DNA from: Kibdelosporangium aridum
GTDB taxonomy: Bacteria; Actinomycetota; Actinomycetes; Mycobacteriales; Pseudonocardiaceae
Direction of reading: 5' to 3'
Assembly (NCBI RefSeq): GCF_900176515.1
Contig: NZ_FWXV01000005.1
Location: 557,360-621,359 of the forward strand
DNA length: 64,000 nucleotides
Both the position numbers and the translations under genes were made by a program. Positions 42,412 through 51,175 of this stretch are shown piece after piece (position 1 is the first letter of the stretch; the number at the start of each line of letters is the position of its first letter). The notes below the pieces were generated by a model that made no database searches, was not told the DNA's origin, and saw only the letters and a list, made by a program, of their open reading frames with translations.

Positions 42412-43468
42412 TCACTGCCGTACGCGGGGGGCGACCCGTTGCGCCGAAAGTGGTGTCGCGACGTCCTCCAACGAGCGGCGGGCGGCCTCGACACCCAGCG
42501 CCGGACGAGGCGAAGAAGAAGATCACGGCCCACGCACCGGTCAGCGTCCACGCCGACAGCACACCGGCGGAGAACATCCACGCCGTGGTGATCAGCAGCA
42601 CGCCGGATCCCAAGTAGCTGACGCTGATCATCGTTCGACGACCGATGCTGTCGAACAGCCGGCCGAGCACGAGCGGGCCGATCAAACTGCCCACTGCCAA
42701 CGCGATGAGGTACAACCCGGACTGCGCGCTCGGAACGCCGAAGAACGTCGTGAGCACGAGTGCGAACGTGAAATACACTGCGTTGTAAAGGAAAGCCTGG
42801 CCGATGAAGAGGGCCAGCCCGAGTAGCGTCCGTCGCGGGTAAGTGCGCAGGACGGTTCGTGCGATCTCACCGAATCCGGTGCTGGCCTGGCAGGTGACGG
42901 TGGACAAGCAGGATGACCAAACCGAGTACCGCACCTAGTCCGAATGCGACTCGCCAGCCGACGTCGGCGGAGAACATCGCGGGGTCGAGCAACAGCCGGG
43001 TCAACGCGGCGCCGACGGCGGCGCCTCCCCAGTAGGAACCGTTGACGGCCAATGACACCGTCGCGCGGAGCCTGGCCGGGACGAGTTCGTCGATGGCCGA
43101 GTTGATCGCGGCGTACTCGCCACCGACCCCGGCACCGGTCAGGAATCGCATCAGAACGAAAAACCAGACGTCGAACGAGAACGCGGTGGCCGTGGTCGCC
43201 GCCAGATAGAGCCCGAGCGTCGCCAGGAACAGCTTCTTGCGGCCCAACCGGTCGGTGAGGTACCCGAACAACAGCGAACCCAAGACCGCGCCGGCTACGT
43301 ACATCGATGCGGCCAGGCCGACCTCGGAGTCGGTGAGAGCGAGTCCACGGCCAGGTTCGGTCAACCGTTCGGCGAGCGCGCCGACAATCGTGACTTCGAG
43401 AGGATCCACACGGTGCCCAGCCCGGCCAAGACCAGCCAGTGCCAGCGCGCCCACGGCAAGCGGTCCAT
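42412..43468 (-). pseudogene. Sugar/aromatic-type MFS transporter with three internal deletions
   Basis: Four segments of one MFS protein lie in order but in changing frames. (1) MDRLPWARWHWLVLAGLGTVWIL from ATG 43468. (2) PLEVTIVGALAERL to LVILLVHRHLPG, in a second frame. (3) TGFGEIARTVLRTYPRRTL to AVIFFFASSGAG, back in the first frame. (4) ALGVEAARSLEDVATPLS to stop at 42412, in another frame. At joint 1 about 7 bases are missing, at joint 2 roughly 50 codons, and at joint 3 roughly 60 codons. No continuous product of useful length can be made. Confidence 0.8.
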
Positions 43469-43636
43469 CCGGCAGGCACGTCGGTGGTCACCGTGCCGAG
43501 CGATCGGCCGCCTGCTCTGTGTCATACCAACGAATTGCCGAACCGTTCCGGGCCGAAACTCGCCGTCCACTGCGGAGCAGCGGGATCCCCGTGAGGCTGA
43601 ATTTGCTGTTGGCAGGGCGTGCACTAATCTGACCAG

Positions 43637-44854
43637 GTGGTGGAGGGGCCTGGTGCTGAGGATCAGCTACAGCGGATCGAGAGCGTGACCGACTCCGCGC
43701 TGTCCCACCTCGACCTTGAAAAACTGCTGCAGGAACTCCTCGAACGGGTGCGCGAGCTGCTCACCGCGGACACCGCGACGGTGCTGCTGTACAACCAGTC
43801 GTCGGCGGAGCTGGTGGCGACCGCGGCGGCCGGGTTCGAGGAAGAGGTCCGCCAAGGCGTCCGGATTCCGCTCGGTACCGGGTTCGCAGGGCAGGTGGCC
43901 GCGCAGCGCAAGCCGGTGCGGATCGACCACGTCGACTCCTCGACCGTGGTGAACCCCCTGCTCTGGGAGAAGGGCCTGCACGCGCTGCTGGGAGTGCCGA
44001 TGGTCGCCGCGGGCGAACTCGTCGGTGTCGTCCACGTCGGCACGTACGCGCAGCGCGACTTCACCGACCACGACGTGCAACTGCTCCAACTCGTCGCAGA
44101 CCGGATCGCGCTGGCCACGCAGGCCCAGGTCTCGCGAACCGAGCGGGCCACCGCCGCCGCGCTGCAGCGCAGCCTGTTGCCGACCCGGTTGCCTCGGCTG
44201 GACGGGCTGGAGTTCGCCGCACGTTACGTTCCCGGCGCTGACCTGCGGGTCGGCGGCGACTGGTACGACGTGTTCCCGCTGCCTGGCGGCTGGTGGGGCA
44301 TCGTGATGGGTGACGTCGTCGGGCACGGGCTGCCGGCCGCGGTGGTGATGGGCCGGCTGCGCAGCGCCCTGCGGGCGTACGCGTTGCTTCAGGTCGACGA
44401 CCCGGCGGACGTGTTGGACAAACTCAACCGAAAGGCGTCGCATTTCGAGCCAGGTGCCATGGCCACGGTCCTGTACGCGGTCGTCGAACCGTCTTTTGAG
44501 CGGATCCGGGTGTCACTTGCCGGACATCCGCCGCCGGTGCTGGCCGCTCCTGGGCATCCCACGCGGTTGCTCGAAATGCCGGCGGACCCGCCGATCGGTG
44601 TGCGGTTCGACTCGATGCGCCACACCACCGAGATCGACGTGCCGCCAGACGCGGTCGTCTGCTTCTACACCGACGGTCTGGTGGAGCGGCGCGAGTGGAC
44701 GCTGGACACCGGGCTCGAGAAATTGAAGGCCGCGGTCGACGCCCGACCAGCCGAGATAGTGAGCGCGGCCGTCATGTCGGCTTTGACCCAGGCACATCCG
44801 CCGGAGGACGACACCGCCGTGCTGATCATGCGGCGTACGTCCAGTACCGAGTGA
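43637..44854 (+). CDS. GAF-PP2C (SpoIIE-type) phosphatase
   Basis: 405 residues from a GTG start. The N-terminal GAF domain (about 20-165) includes GFEEEVRQGVRIPLGTGFAGQVA and the end of the domain DFTDHDVQLLQLVADRIALATQAQ. A coiled linker with RTERATAAALQRSLLP leads into a PP2C/SpoIIE domain: GGDWYDVFPL and MGDVVGHGLPAAVVM carry the metal Asp residues, then CFYTDGLVERR and PPEDDTAVLIMR. Such Rsb-like phosphatases act on anti-anti-sigma factors in response to a GAF signal. No sigma, anti-sigma or antagonist gene is adjacent. Confidence 0.88.
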   Translation: MVEGPGAEDQLQRIESVTDSALSHLDLEKLLQELLERVRELLTADTATVLLYNQSSAELVATAAAGFEEEVRQGVRIPLGTGFAGQVAAQRKPVRIDHVDSSTVVNPLLWEKGLHALLGVPMVAAGELVGVVHVGTYAQRDFTDHDVQLLQLVADRIALATQAQVSRTERATAAALQRSLLPTRLPRLDGLEFAARYVPGADLRVGGDWYDVFPLPGGWWGIVMGDVVGHGLPAAVVMGRLRSALRAYALLQVDDPADVLDKLNRKASHFEPGAMATVLYAVVEPSFERIRVSLAGHPPPVLAAPGHPTRLLEMPADPPIGVRFDSMRHTTEIDVPPDAVVCFYTDGLVERREWTLDTGLEKLKAAVDARPAEIVSAAVMSALTQAHPPEDDTAVLIMRRTSSTE

Positions 44855-44936
44855 AGCTGCGTATTCCCACGTCGGCGCCCGCGTGTAGTGGATCACTGCA
44901 TGGGTATGCGTTGGGTAGCCGACGAGAGGAGAAACC

Positions 44937-45164
44937 GTGTCGAGCACGGAGACTGGTCAAGTCACTGGTACGAAGGACAAGGACTACAACATCATCTGGT
45001 TCGTCGAGTCGTGCCTGAGCAACGTCCTGCGCCTGGAGACCTACATCCAGGACGCGGAGCGCGCGAACGACAACGAGCTCGCCGACTTCTTCCGCCGCGC
45101 GCAGGAAGAGAGCCGCAAGGGCGCCGAGAAGGGCAAGGAGATGCTCACCAAGCGGCTCGGCTGA
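44937..45164 (+). CDS. Small conserved acidic/basic helical protein
   Basis: 75 residues from a GTG with GAGAGGAGAAA upstream, a very strong ribosome site. It is highly charged and helical, with a conserved-looking centre (NIIWFVESCLSNVLRLETYIQDAERANDNELADFFRRAQEESRKG). The N terminus is polar. No membrane segment. Proteins of this pattern are common in Pseudonocardiales, but their function is unknown to me. The strong ribosome site suggests abundant expression. Confidence 0.75.
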   Translation: MSSTETGQVTGTKDKDYNIIWFVESCLSNVLRLETYIQDAERANDNELADFFRRAQEESRKGAEKGKEMLTKRLG

Positions 45165-45243
45165 ACCAGCGGCGCACACCGGCCCTCGCGATCGGCAAAC
45201 CGGGGGCCGGATTGCCATCTGTGTCGAGCGGGTACCCACAAGG

Positions 45244-46020
45244 GTGCCCGAACTGCCTGACGTCGAGGGCTTCCGTCGCGTGCTGGCTGATCACGCGACG
45301 GGACGCCGGATCAAGGGCGTCAGCGTGTTCGACCGCGGTGTGCTGCGGGGTGTGAGCGTTTCCCGATTGGAACAGGCGCTGACGGGAGCGTCGTTGGGCA
45401 AGCCGTGGCGGCACGGCAAATGGTTGGTCGTCCCGGTGACCGGGGGCAAACCGGCCCTGATCCTCCACTTCGGAATGACCGGCGGGCTGTTCTGGGTGGC
45501 CGCAGGCGACAGGCATCGGCACGACCGTGTCGTGCTGCAGTTCGACAACGGTGATCTGTCCTACCGGGACATGCGCAAGCTACAGGGGTTACGGCTGGCA
45601 GTACCGGATCGAGTGCTCGCCGGGACCGGCCCTGATGCGCTCGAACTGCCGCGTGACGACCTCCGCGGCGTACTGGGCGGGCAGAAACGTCAGATCAAGG
45701 CGGCGTTGGTCGACCAGTCCGTGCTGGCCGGGCTGGGCAACCTGCTTGCCGACGAAATCCTGTGGCGTGCTCGCATCCATCCCCGGCAGGTGTGCGCGGA
45801 ACTGGATAACAGTGATTTCGCGAGGCTGCACGCCAATATGGGCACGGTGCTCAAACAGTCCATCAAGGATGGACGGGTCCCGTCGCGCAAATCATGGCTG
45901 ACCGGACGCCGGGACGAGGAGTCCGGGTCTTGCCCACGCTGTGGCACGGTGCTCAAGCATGGCCGGGTGAACGGGCGAGGCACGGTGTGGTGTCCGCGGT
46001 GCCAGGGAGAAAACGCATGA
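45244..46020 (+). CDS. Fpg/Nei-family DNA glycosylase/AP lyase
   Basis: 258 residues from a GTG start (the context demands PELPDVE directly after Met, giving catalytic Pro2 and Glu3). GKWLVVPV supplies the conserved Lys region and LAGLGNLLADEILWRARIHP the helix-two-turn-helix. The C-terminal zinc finger is complete (CPRCGTVLKHGRVNGRGTVWCPRC). It is a base-excision repair enzyme for oxidised bases. PELPD instead of PELPE is a subfamily variant. The downstream CDF gene's ATG overlaps its stop. Confidence 0.88.
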   Translation: MPELPDVEGFRRVLADHATGRRIKGVSVFDRGVLRGVSVSRLEQALTGASLGKPWRHGKWLVVPVTGGKPALILHFGMTGGLFWVAAGDRHRHDRVVLQFDNGDLSYRDMRKLQGLRLAVPDRVLAGTGPDALELPRDDLRGVLGGQKRQIKAALVDQSVLAGLGNLLADEILWRARIHPRQVCAELDNSDFARLHANMGTVLKQSIKDGRVPSRKSWLTGRRDEESGSCPRCGTVLKHGRVNGRGTVWCPRCQGENA

Positions 46021-46997
46021 GCGCCAAGAAGGAACGCAGCCTGATCACCGTCTTGGTCGCGCTGGCGGCGAACCTGGGCGTGGGTTTCGCCAAGCTGATC
46101 GCTGGGCTGCTGTCCGGATCGGGTGCGCTGCTTTCCGAGGCCGCGCACTCGTTCGGGGACACGTCCACCCAGATCCTGTTGCTCACAGCGGTCCGTCGAT
46201 CCCAGCGCCCGGCCGATCGCCGCTACCCGTTCGGTTACGGCAAGGAGCGCTACTTCTGGTCGCTGCTGGCTGCCATGGGAATCATGGTTTCCGGTGCGGC
46301 TTACTCGATGTACGAAGGCATTCACACCATTGTCGCCGGTGGTGAGCAGACCGAGTACGTGTGGGTGAACTACATCGTCCTCGGCATCGCGCTGGTGATG
46401 GAAGGCACTTCCTTGGTCCGGGCGACGCACCAGGTCAAGAAGGATGCGGCCGACCATCACCGGTCGGTCCGTGACCAGCTGGCAAGCAGCGATGACCCGA
46501 CGCCTCGTGCGGTGTTCACAGAGGACAGTGCGGCCGTGATCGGCATTCTGCTTGCCGCGGTAGGCGTCGCGCTGCACCAGGTGACCGGCTCCGCGGTCTG
46601 GGACGGTATCGCGTCGATCCTGATCGGTGTCCTGCTCGCGATTGTCGCGCTGTTGCTGCTGCAGACAAGCAGGCGGTTGCTGCTCGGCAGGCAAGCCGAC
46701 GTCCGGATGATCCGTGCGGTGGAGCAACGGCTTGAACAGCAACCTGAGATCGATGACGTGGTCGATCTGCTGACGATGATGACCGGCACCGACCGGGTGT
46801 TGTTGTGCGCCAGGGTGGACTTCGTGGACACGTATTCGGCCGGGGACGTGGAACAAGCGTGTGTCCGGATCGACGACGACCTGCGGGCCGAGTTCGCGGA
46901 CCTGGACGAGATCTTCATCCAGCCGGTGCCCAGGTCCGACCAAGGACTGCGTGCCCGGGTCCTTCGCCGTTACGGTCGGGTGCTCGCCGACGAATGA
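46017..46997 (+). CDS. Cation diffusion facilitator transporter
   Basis: 326 residues from ATG 46017 (ATGA overlap with Fpg/Nei); the longer frame is overlap. It has four to six helices with LSEAAHSFGDTSTQ (the HxxxD metal site of helix 2 as H-S-F-G-D) and VFTEDSAAVIGI (helix 5 Asp site). The C-terminal cytoplasmic domain includes IDDVVDLLTMMTGTDRVLLCARVDF. It exports divalent metals such as Zn, Fe or Mn. Helix 5 has ED in place of the common HD, which may affect metal choice. Confidence 0.87.
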   Translation: MSAKKERSLITVLVALAANLGVGFAKLIAGLLSGSGALLSEAAHSFGDTSTQILLLTAVRRSQRPADRRYPFGYGKERYFWSLLAAMGIMVSGAAYSMYEGIHTIVAGGEQTEYVWVNYIVLGIALVMEGTSLVRATHQVKKDAADHHRSVRDQLASSDDPTPRAVFTEDSAAVIGILLAAVGVALHQVTGSAVWDGIASILIGVLLAIVALLLLQTSRRLLLGRQADVRMIRAVEQRLEQQPEIDDVVDLLTMMTGTDRVLLCARVDFVDTYSAGDVEQACVRIDDDLRAEFADLDEIFIQPVPRSDQGLRARVLRRYGRVLADE

Positions 46998-47024
46998 CGT
47001 GACCCGAGCGTGATGCGGCGACTG

Positions 47025-48326
47025 TCAGACCTTGCCGAGCTTCTCGAACGGAGTCACGATGCCGTCCTTGAACGTGCGTCCGGTGTGCCGATAACGCAGT
47101 GTCAACCTGAGCAGCGCGAGGACAATGTAGACGCCCGACAACACGATCGTGACCCACCGGTTGGCTTCAGGGGACAGCACAATGCTGGCGGCGAACTGGA
47201 TGCCGAACAGTCCGAAAAGGACTCCGGCGGCCGCGCCGGTGAGCACGTGGTCGAGCAGGATGCTCACCGCGAACAGCGACTGGGCCGCGGTGAGCAACAG
47301 TTCGAGGCGCTGGTGGCCGTCCAGCGGCAGACCGCTGAACGTGCCCGCGGACAGGGCGAAGACGATCGGGATCGTTCCGACGAGGAGAGTCCATTGGTTG
47401 ACCTTGCTGGAAAGCAGCGTCGCCAAGGACTGCGAAGCCTTCAGGCGTGCGGCGTACAGACAGGCGACGATGAGCTCAGGGGACTCACTGGCCAGCGGTG
47501 CCACCCATTGCACGAGCAGGAACTTGTCGACACCCAGTTGCTCGCCGGTGCTGACCAGGCTCTCGGCGAAATGCTCGGCACACGCCAGGATGATCACGCC
47601 TGCCACGGCGAACATGCCGATCACGTAGCCCCGGCGCGACTTCCTGGGCTTGCCGCCCACCCATTCCGCCACGCCGATCAGTTCCGGCTTGTCCGGTGGT
47701 GCCTGAGCGAGCCGCCAGGCGTACAAGGCGAAGATCGCCACGAACACGACGGCATCGATGAGCGTGAGTGAACTCCGCAGCGGCAAGGTCAGCGAGTACA
47801 CGGTGGCCACGCCCAAGTACGCGAGTTCGACCGACATCGCGGGTTTGAACTCCACGCGGCCGGGGCGTGGGTTGTCCGAACGCGCGCGGGCGGCGGCGAC
47901 ACTGGCGACGAGGACCACCAACGGCCAGCCGAAACCGACCAGGATCCGGTTCGCGCCGGTCATGTTCGCCAACGCGAGCGAGCACGGATTGCCACCCCCG
48001 GTCACACAGTGCCCTTGCTCGGCGAAGACCTGCCCGGCTTGGTACGTGAACACCAGGTCGACGGCGTATTCCGGGAGGACGGCGACGATCGCCAGCAACG
48101 CGATCGCCAACCCGGCGGAGATGTCCACCTGCGCGGCCTCGGCCGCCCATGACAGCAGGAACGCGGCACCGATGATCGCGGCGCCGAAGATCAGCACCGC
48201 GATCGCCGCAGGCAGGTCGGGGTGGGGTAAGCCCAGGTAATCGGCGGCGCCGAGGTAGGTGCCGGCAACCGTCGCGGCGGCTGCCAGCGGGAGTTGGACG
48301 GGCCTTTTCGGCGCGTCCTGACTCAC
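47025..48326 (-). CDS. Na+/Ca2+ exchanger family (CaCA) membrane protein
   Basis: 433 residues from GTG 48326 with GGAGAG upstream. Eleven or so helices contain two inverted alpha repeats: AVLPEYAVDLVF with NPCSLALANMTGANRILVG, and APLASESPELIVACLYAARLKASQSLATLLSSKVNQWTLLVG. Acidic residues in the PE motifs bind cation. Transports Ca2+ or a related ion against Na+ or H+. Convergent with the CDF gene, which ends 27 bases away. Followed upstream by the universal stress gene on the same strand. Confidence 0.85.
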   Translation of the reverse strand: MSQDAPKRPVQLPLAAAATVAGTYLGAADYLGLPHPDLPAAIAVLIFGAAIIGAAFLLSWAAEAAQVDISAGLAIALLAIVAVLPEYAVDLVFTYQAGQVFAEQGHCVTGGGNPCSLALANMTGANRILVGFGWPLVVLVASVAAARARSDNPRPGRVEFKPAMSVELAYLGVATVYSLTLPLRSSLTLIDAVVFVAIFALYAWRLAQAPPDKPELIGVAEWVGGKPRKSRRGYVIGMFAVAGVIILACAEHFAESLVSTGEQLGVDKFLLVQWVAPLASESPELIVACLYAARLKASQSLATLLSSKVNQWTLLVGTIPIVFALSAGTFSGLPLDGHQRLELLLTAAQSLFAVSILLDHVLTGAAAGVLFGLFGIQFAASIVLSPEANRWVTIVLSGVYIVLALLRLTLRYRHTGRTFKDGIVTPFEKLGKV

Positions 48327-48345
48327 GGTTGCTCTCCCACGCCCG

Positions 48346-49269
48346 CTATTCCGCCTCGGGATCCTCAGGCGGACGCACAATCGCGACGGGACATGGCGCG
48401 TGGTACGCCACAGCGTGGCTGACTGAGCCGAGCAGGGCTCGCTTCAGCATGCCTCTTCCGTGGCTGCCGACGACGAGCAACGCGGCGTCCTGGGCATGTT
48501 CGAGCAGCGCATGGGTGGGCCGGTCGGGGGAGATCACCTGGCGTACGTCGACGTTGGGATGCCGCTGCCGGTGACCGGCAAGCGACTCGGCGAACATCCG
48601 CTCGCCTTTCTCATGGATGTCCTGCCAGGCGTAGTCCCAGGTCCGTACGGGCGCCAACGCGTCAAGCGGAAGGTCGGACCAGGCATGCACGGCCAGCAGG
48701 TCATACCCGTGCCGGTCGGCGAAATCGAACGCGAAGTCGATGGCGTTGGTGCTGGTCTGCGACCCGTCGACACCCACAACGACCCGTTTGCCGTCGGGCT
48801 GCTCGGCAGGATGACGCACGATCACAATCGGACGCCGGTAGGTGTGCATGAGCTCGGCGGCCGTTGAACCGAGCAGGGCTCTGGGCAGTGCGGTGCGGCC
48901 AGACGGCCCGATCACCAGCAGTTGCGCATCGGACGCTATCTGGGCAAGTGTTTCCGGGCCACGCCCGGACACGGCCCGTGGCGTGACGTCGAGTCCGGGA
49001 TGTGCCTTGCGGCACGCCGCTGCGACGCTTTCCAGCTCACTGTCCGCGTGGCCGAGCAACGCCTGCTGTTCGTCGACGTTGAACTGCGGTGTCACCCACC
49101 CTGCGGGCGTTGATGCCATTTCCGGCAGAGCGGGAAGGCTGACTGCCTGCACGACAACGAGACCGAAGTTGCGGCTGGTGGCTTCGGCGGCTGCCCACAT
49201 GACGGCCTGCTGTGCCGTTGCCGAACCGTCGTAACCCGCGACGATCACCGGACGCTCTACTGTGGACAT
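48346..49269 (-). CDS. Tandem universal stress protein
   Basis: 307 residues from ATG 49269; ATG 49281 is possible. Two UspA domains (about 7-150 and 160-302). Both keep the ATP-binding G-x2-G-x9-G-S motif: GPSGRTALPRALLGS and GSHGRGMLKRALLGS. It is a cytoplasmic ATP-binding stress protein, in mycobacteria often part of the dormancy response. It lies 8-20 bases downstream of the proline-rich microprotein gene, and the CaCA exchanger gene follows 19 bases after its stop. Confidence 0.9.
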   Translation of the reverse strand: MSTVERPVIVAGYDGSATAQQAVMWAAAEATSRNFGLVVVQAVSLPALPEMASTPAGWVTPQFNVDEQQALLGHADSELESVAAACRKAHPGLDVTPRAVSGRGPETLAQIASDAQLLVIGPSGRTALPRALLGSTAAELMHTYRRPIVIVRHPAEQPDGKRVVVGVDGSQTSTNAIDFAFDFADRHGYDLLAVHAWSDLPLDALAPVRTWDYAWQDIHEKGERMFAESLAGHRQRHPNVDVRQVISPDRPTHALLEHAQDAALLVVGSHGRGMLKRALLGSVSHAVAYHAPCPVAIVRPPEDPEAE

Positions 49270-49288
49270 CCTGACTCCCATGGACGGA

Positions 49289-49450
49289 TCACACTGGAAC
49301 CGGCTCTTCCGGGTTCGGGTCTGGCTGGCCTGGCGGTGGCGGTTCCGGTGCGGGCGGGATGGGATCCGGTTCCTCGGGTATCGGCCGCTCCGGCCCTGGG
49401 TGCAGGGGCGTCGGCGGCTCGGTGGGCACCGGATGCACAAGGTGAAGCAC
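49289..49450 (-). CDS. 53-residue proline-rich microprotein
   Basis: An overlooked short frame: GTG 49450 with AGAAGGG 6-12 bases upstream, 53 codons, then TGA. The product begins MLHLVHPVPTEPPTP and is about 40 percent Pro and 15 percent Glu/Asp, with runs such as PIPPAPEPPPPGQPDPNPEEP, an extended polyproline-like chain. Its stop lies 7 bases before the ATG 49281 of the universal stress gene, suggesting co-translation. Strong codon-position structure and the ribosome site argue that it is real. Function unknown. Confidence 0.55.
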   Translation of the reverse strand: MLHLVHPVPTEPPTPLHPGPERPIPEEPDPIPPAPEPPPPGQPDPNPEEPVPV

Positions 49451-49594
49451 GAAATGCCCTTCTGGCTCGATATGTGTGTTGTACTTCGGCTACCACGCAT
49501 CGCCCGCGCCGAAACTCCGGGCGGTTCAGCGGTGTGTTTCCTGGGTAGACCCCCAGGAATAGGCCGTGCCAGGCTAGGCGAAAGGGTGATCTCA

Positions 49595-49900
49595 ATGCTT
49601 GTGCTTACCCCGGTAGCAGTTGAAGTTGTCAGCGCCATCACGTCAGCGAGCAACCTGCCGGACGCCTCGGGCGTGCGCATCGCGGCGGTGGAAACCTCAC
49701 CTGGGACAGCAAATCTGAGCGCCGAACTTGTGGACTGTCCATTCGACGGTGACCAGGTGCTCGCACAGAAGGGGGCAAGGGTGTACCTGGACCAGACGGC
49801 GGCGCGTTTTCTCGAGGACAAGGTCCTGACCGCCGAGCTGGACGTGAACGGTAGCCCGCGGTTCATGTTGTTCGAGCCAGAAACGGACGTTCCGAACTGA
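49595..49900 (+). CDS. HesB/IscA-like protein lacking the cysteine triad
   Basis: 101 residues from ATG 49595 with GAAAGGG upstream; longer upstream sequence is not coding. MLVLTPVAVEVVSAI, SGVRIAAVE and GARVYLDQTAARFLEDKVLTAEL follow the A-type Fe-S carrier fold. A-type carriers need three Cys, including a C-terminal CxC. Here there is only one (VDCPF) and no C-terminal Cys, so iron-sulfur transfer is unlikely. Similar degenerate members are common in actinobacteria. The end overlaps the convergent MFS gene by 38 bases. The 144 bases before it hold no feature I can name. Confidence 0.7.
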   Translation: MLVLTPVAVEVVSAITSASNLPDASGVRIAAVETSPGTANLSAELVDCPFDGDQVLAQKGARVYLDQTAARFLEDKVLTAELDVNGSPRFMLFEPETDVPN

Positions 49901-51122
49901 GTGTCCTGCCGTGGACGGACCGCAGCACCATGAGACCGGTCACGAGTGCGACACCGAAGAAGACGGTGAATGCGGCGGCGCCGTCGAATAGTCCGCTCAT
50001 CAGTCCCTGTCCGGTGACGATGGTGCCAAGCACAGGAGCTGCCACGCCCTGTGCGAGGTAGCCGATCAGGTAACCACCGGAAACCATGCTCGCGCGATGG
50101 TGCGGTGCGGCGTACTTGTTGAGGACGGTCAAGCCACCGGCGAAATCGAAGGCGTACGCCGCGCCGGCGGTGGCTGACGCGAGGAAGAACACGACCAACG
50201 AGTGCGTCGCGCCGGTGATGACGAACAACCACACCGCCGCGATCGATCCGAGCGCGCCCAGCGTGAGCATGGTCCAGACTGCCAAGCGCCGCGCGAGCAG
50301 CGCGTTGAACGTGATGCAGGCGGCGAAGACCGACAACAGTGCGCCCGTCACCAGCGCGTTGGTCGAGCCGGTGAGTTGATGGGCGATCTTGGCGCCCAGC
50401 GGCAGGACGATGGAGCCCAGCAAGAACGACGAGGCGAAGATCAGCGAGCCTGCCGTGAAGATCCCGCGACCGCCGCGCGGGATGATGATCGGCCGTACGC
50501 GCCACTTCTCGGTCGTCTCGTCGGGGGTGTGGCGGGGCGTGCCGAGGACGAACCAGATGACGACGGCGATCGCGACAGCCAGCACGACGAAATTCAGTCG
50601 CAGTGGGTAAGGCGCGTACTCGGTCAGCGCGCCGCCCACGATCATCGCGAGGGCGATCCCGAGCGCGGAGATCGCCGTGCCGATCGCTCCGGCCCGCTTC
50701 TCCTGTCCGGGCGCGCTGAACTCGACCATCGCCACGTTGGCCGGGCTGAGCGACAGCCCGACGCCAAGGCCCATGAACGCCCGGCCGACAAGCAGCCACG
50801 GCACATCGGTGGCCACCGTGAACAGCAGCACGCCGATGAGTTCCGCGAGCAGGCCGAGCGCCATGGCCGCCCGTCGCCCGATGTGGTCGGACAGGTCGCC
50901 GAAGATGATCAGCACCGGGATGAGCGCGATCGGGTACGCCGCGAAAATCCAGGTCACCGTGGTCGTCGAGACGTTCCAGCCGGCCTGGTACAGCGGGTAG
51001 GTCATGGTCGGGCACGCGCTGGTCCACAGAGCGAGCGCGACCACGGCGCCTGCGGTCCAGAAACTGCCGCGAGTGCTGAGGCGGGGCACGAGTACTCCAA
51101 AGTCAAGGCTGAGTTGCTTCAA
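49863..51122 (-). CDS. MFS drug-type transporter
   Basis: 419 residues, 12 helices expected. The loop 2-3 motif is FGDLSDHIGRRAAM and helix 4-5 carry RAFMGLGVGLSLSPANVAMVEF. Similar to DHA1-type multidrug or metabolite exporters. Divergent from the HxlR regulator with 53 bases between starts, so it is the probable target of that regulator. Confidence 0.85.
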   Translation of the reverse strand: MKQLSLDFGVLVPRLSTRGSFWTAGAVVALALWTSACPTMTYPLYQAGWNVSTTTVTWIFAAYPIALIPVLIIFGDLSDHIGRRAAMALGLLAELIGVLLFTVATDVPWLLVGRAFMGLGVGLSLSPANVAMVEFSAPGQEKRAGAIGTAISALGIALAMIVGGALTEYAPYPLRLNFVVLAVAIAVVIWFVLGTPRHTPDETTEKWRVRPIIIPRGGRGIFTAGSLIFASSFLLGSIVLPLGAKIAHQLTGSTNALVTGALLSVFAACITFNALLARRLAVWTMLTLGALGSIAAVWLFVITGATHSLVVFFLASATAGAAYAFDFAGGLTVLNKYAAPHHRASMVSGGYLIGYLAQGVAAPVLGTIVTGQGLMSGLFDGAAAFTVFFGVALVTGLMVLRSVHGRTLSSERPFLARTT

Positions 51123-51175
51123 GCAATCTAGCTAGGCTGGATAGCTTTCCGCAACTCATCCCGTATGCTGGAGCC
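51123..51175. promoter_or_regulatory. Divergent MFS/hxlR promoter with CTAGCTAG repeat
   Basis: The gap contains the palindrome CTAGCTAG (in AATCTAGCTAGGCTGG) followed by ATAGCT, forming AGCTA/TAGCT half-sites on both sides of GGCTGG. This is a plausible HxlR operator. No clear -35/-10 pair could be assigned. Confidence 0.4.

Noticed and set aside
49270..51027. The open frame running upstream of the universal stress gene for almost 1.8 kb
   Set aside because: It crosses the microprotein, HesB-like and MFS genes in wrong phases; USP homology starts only at MSTVERP.
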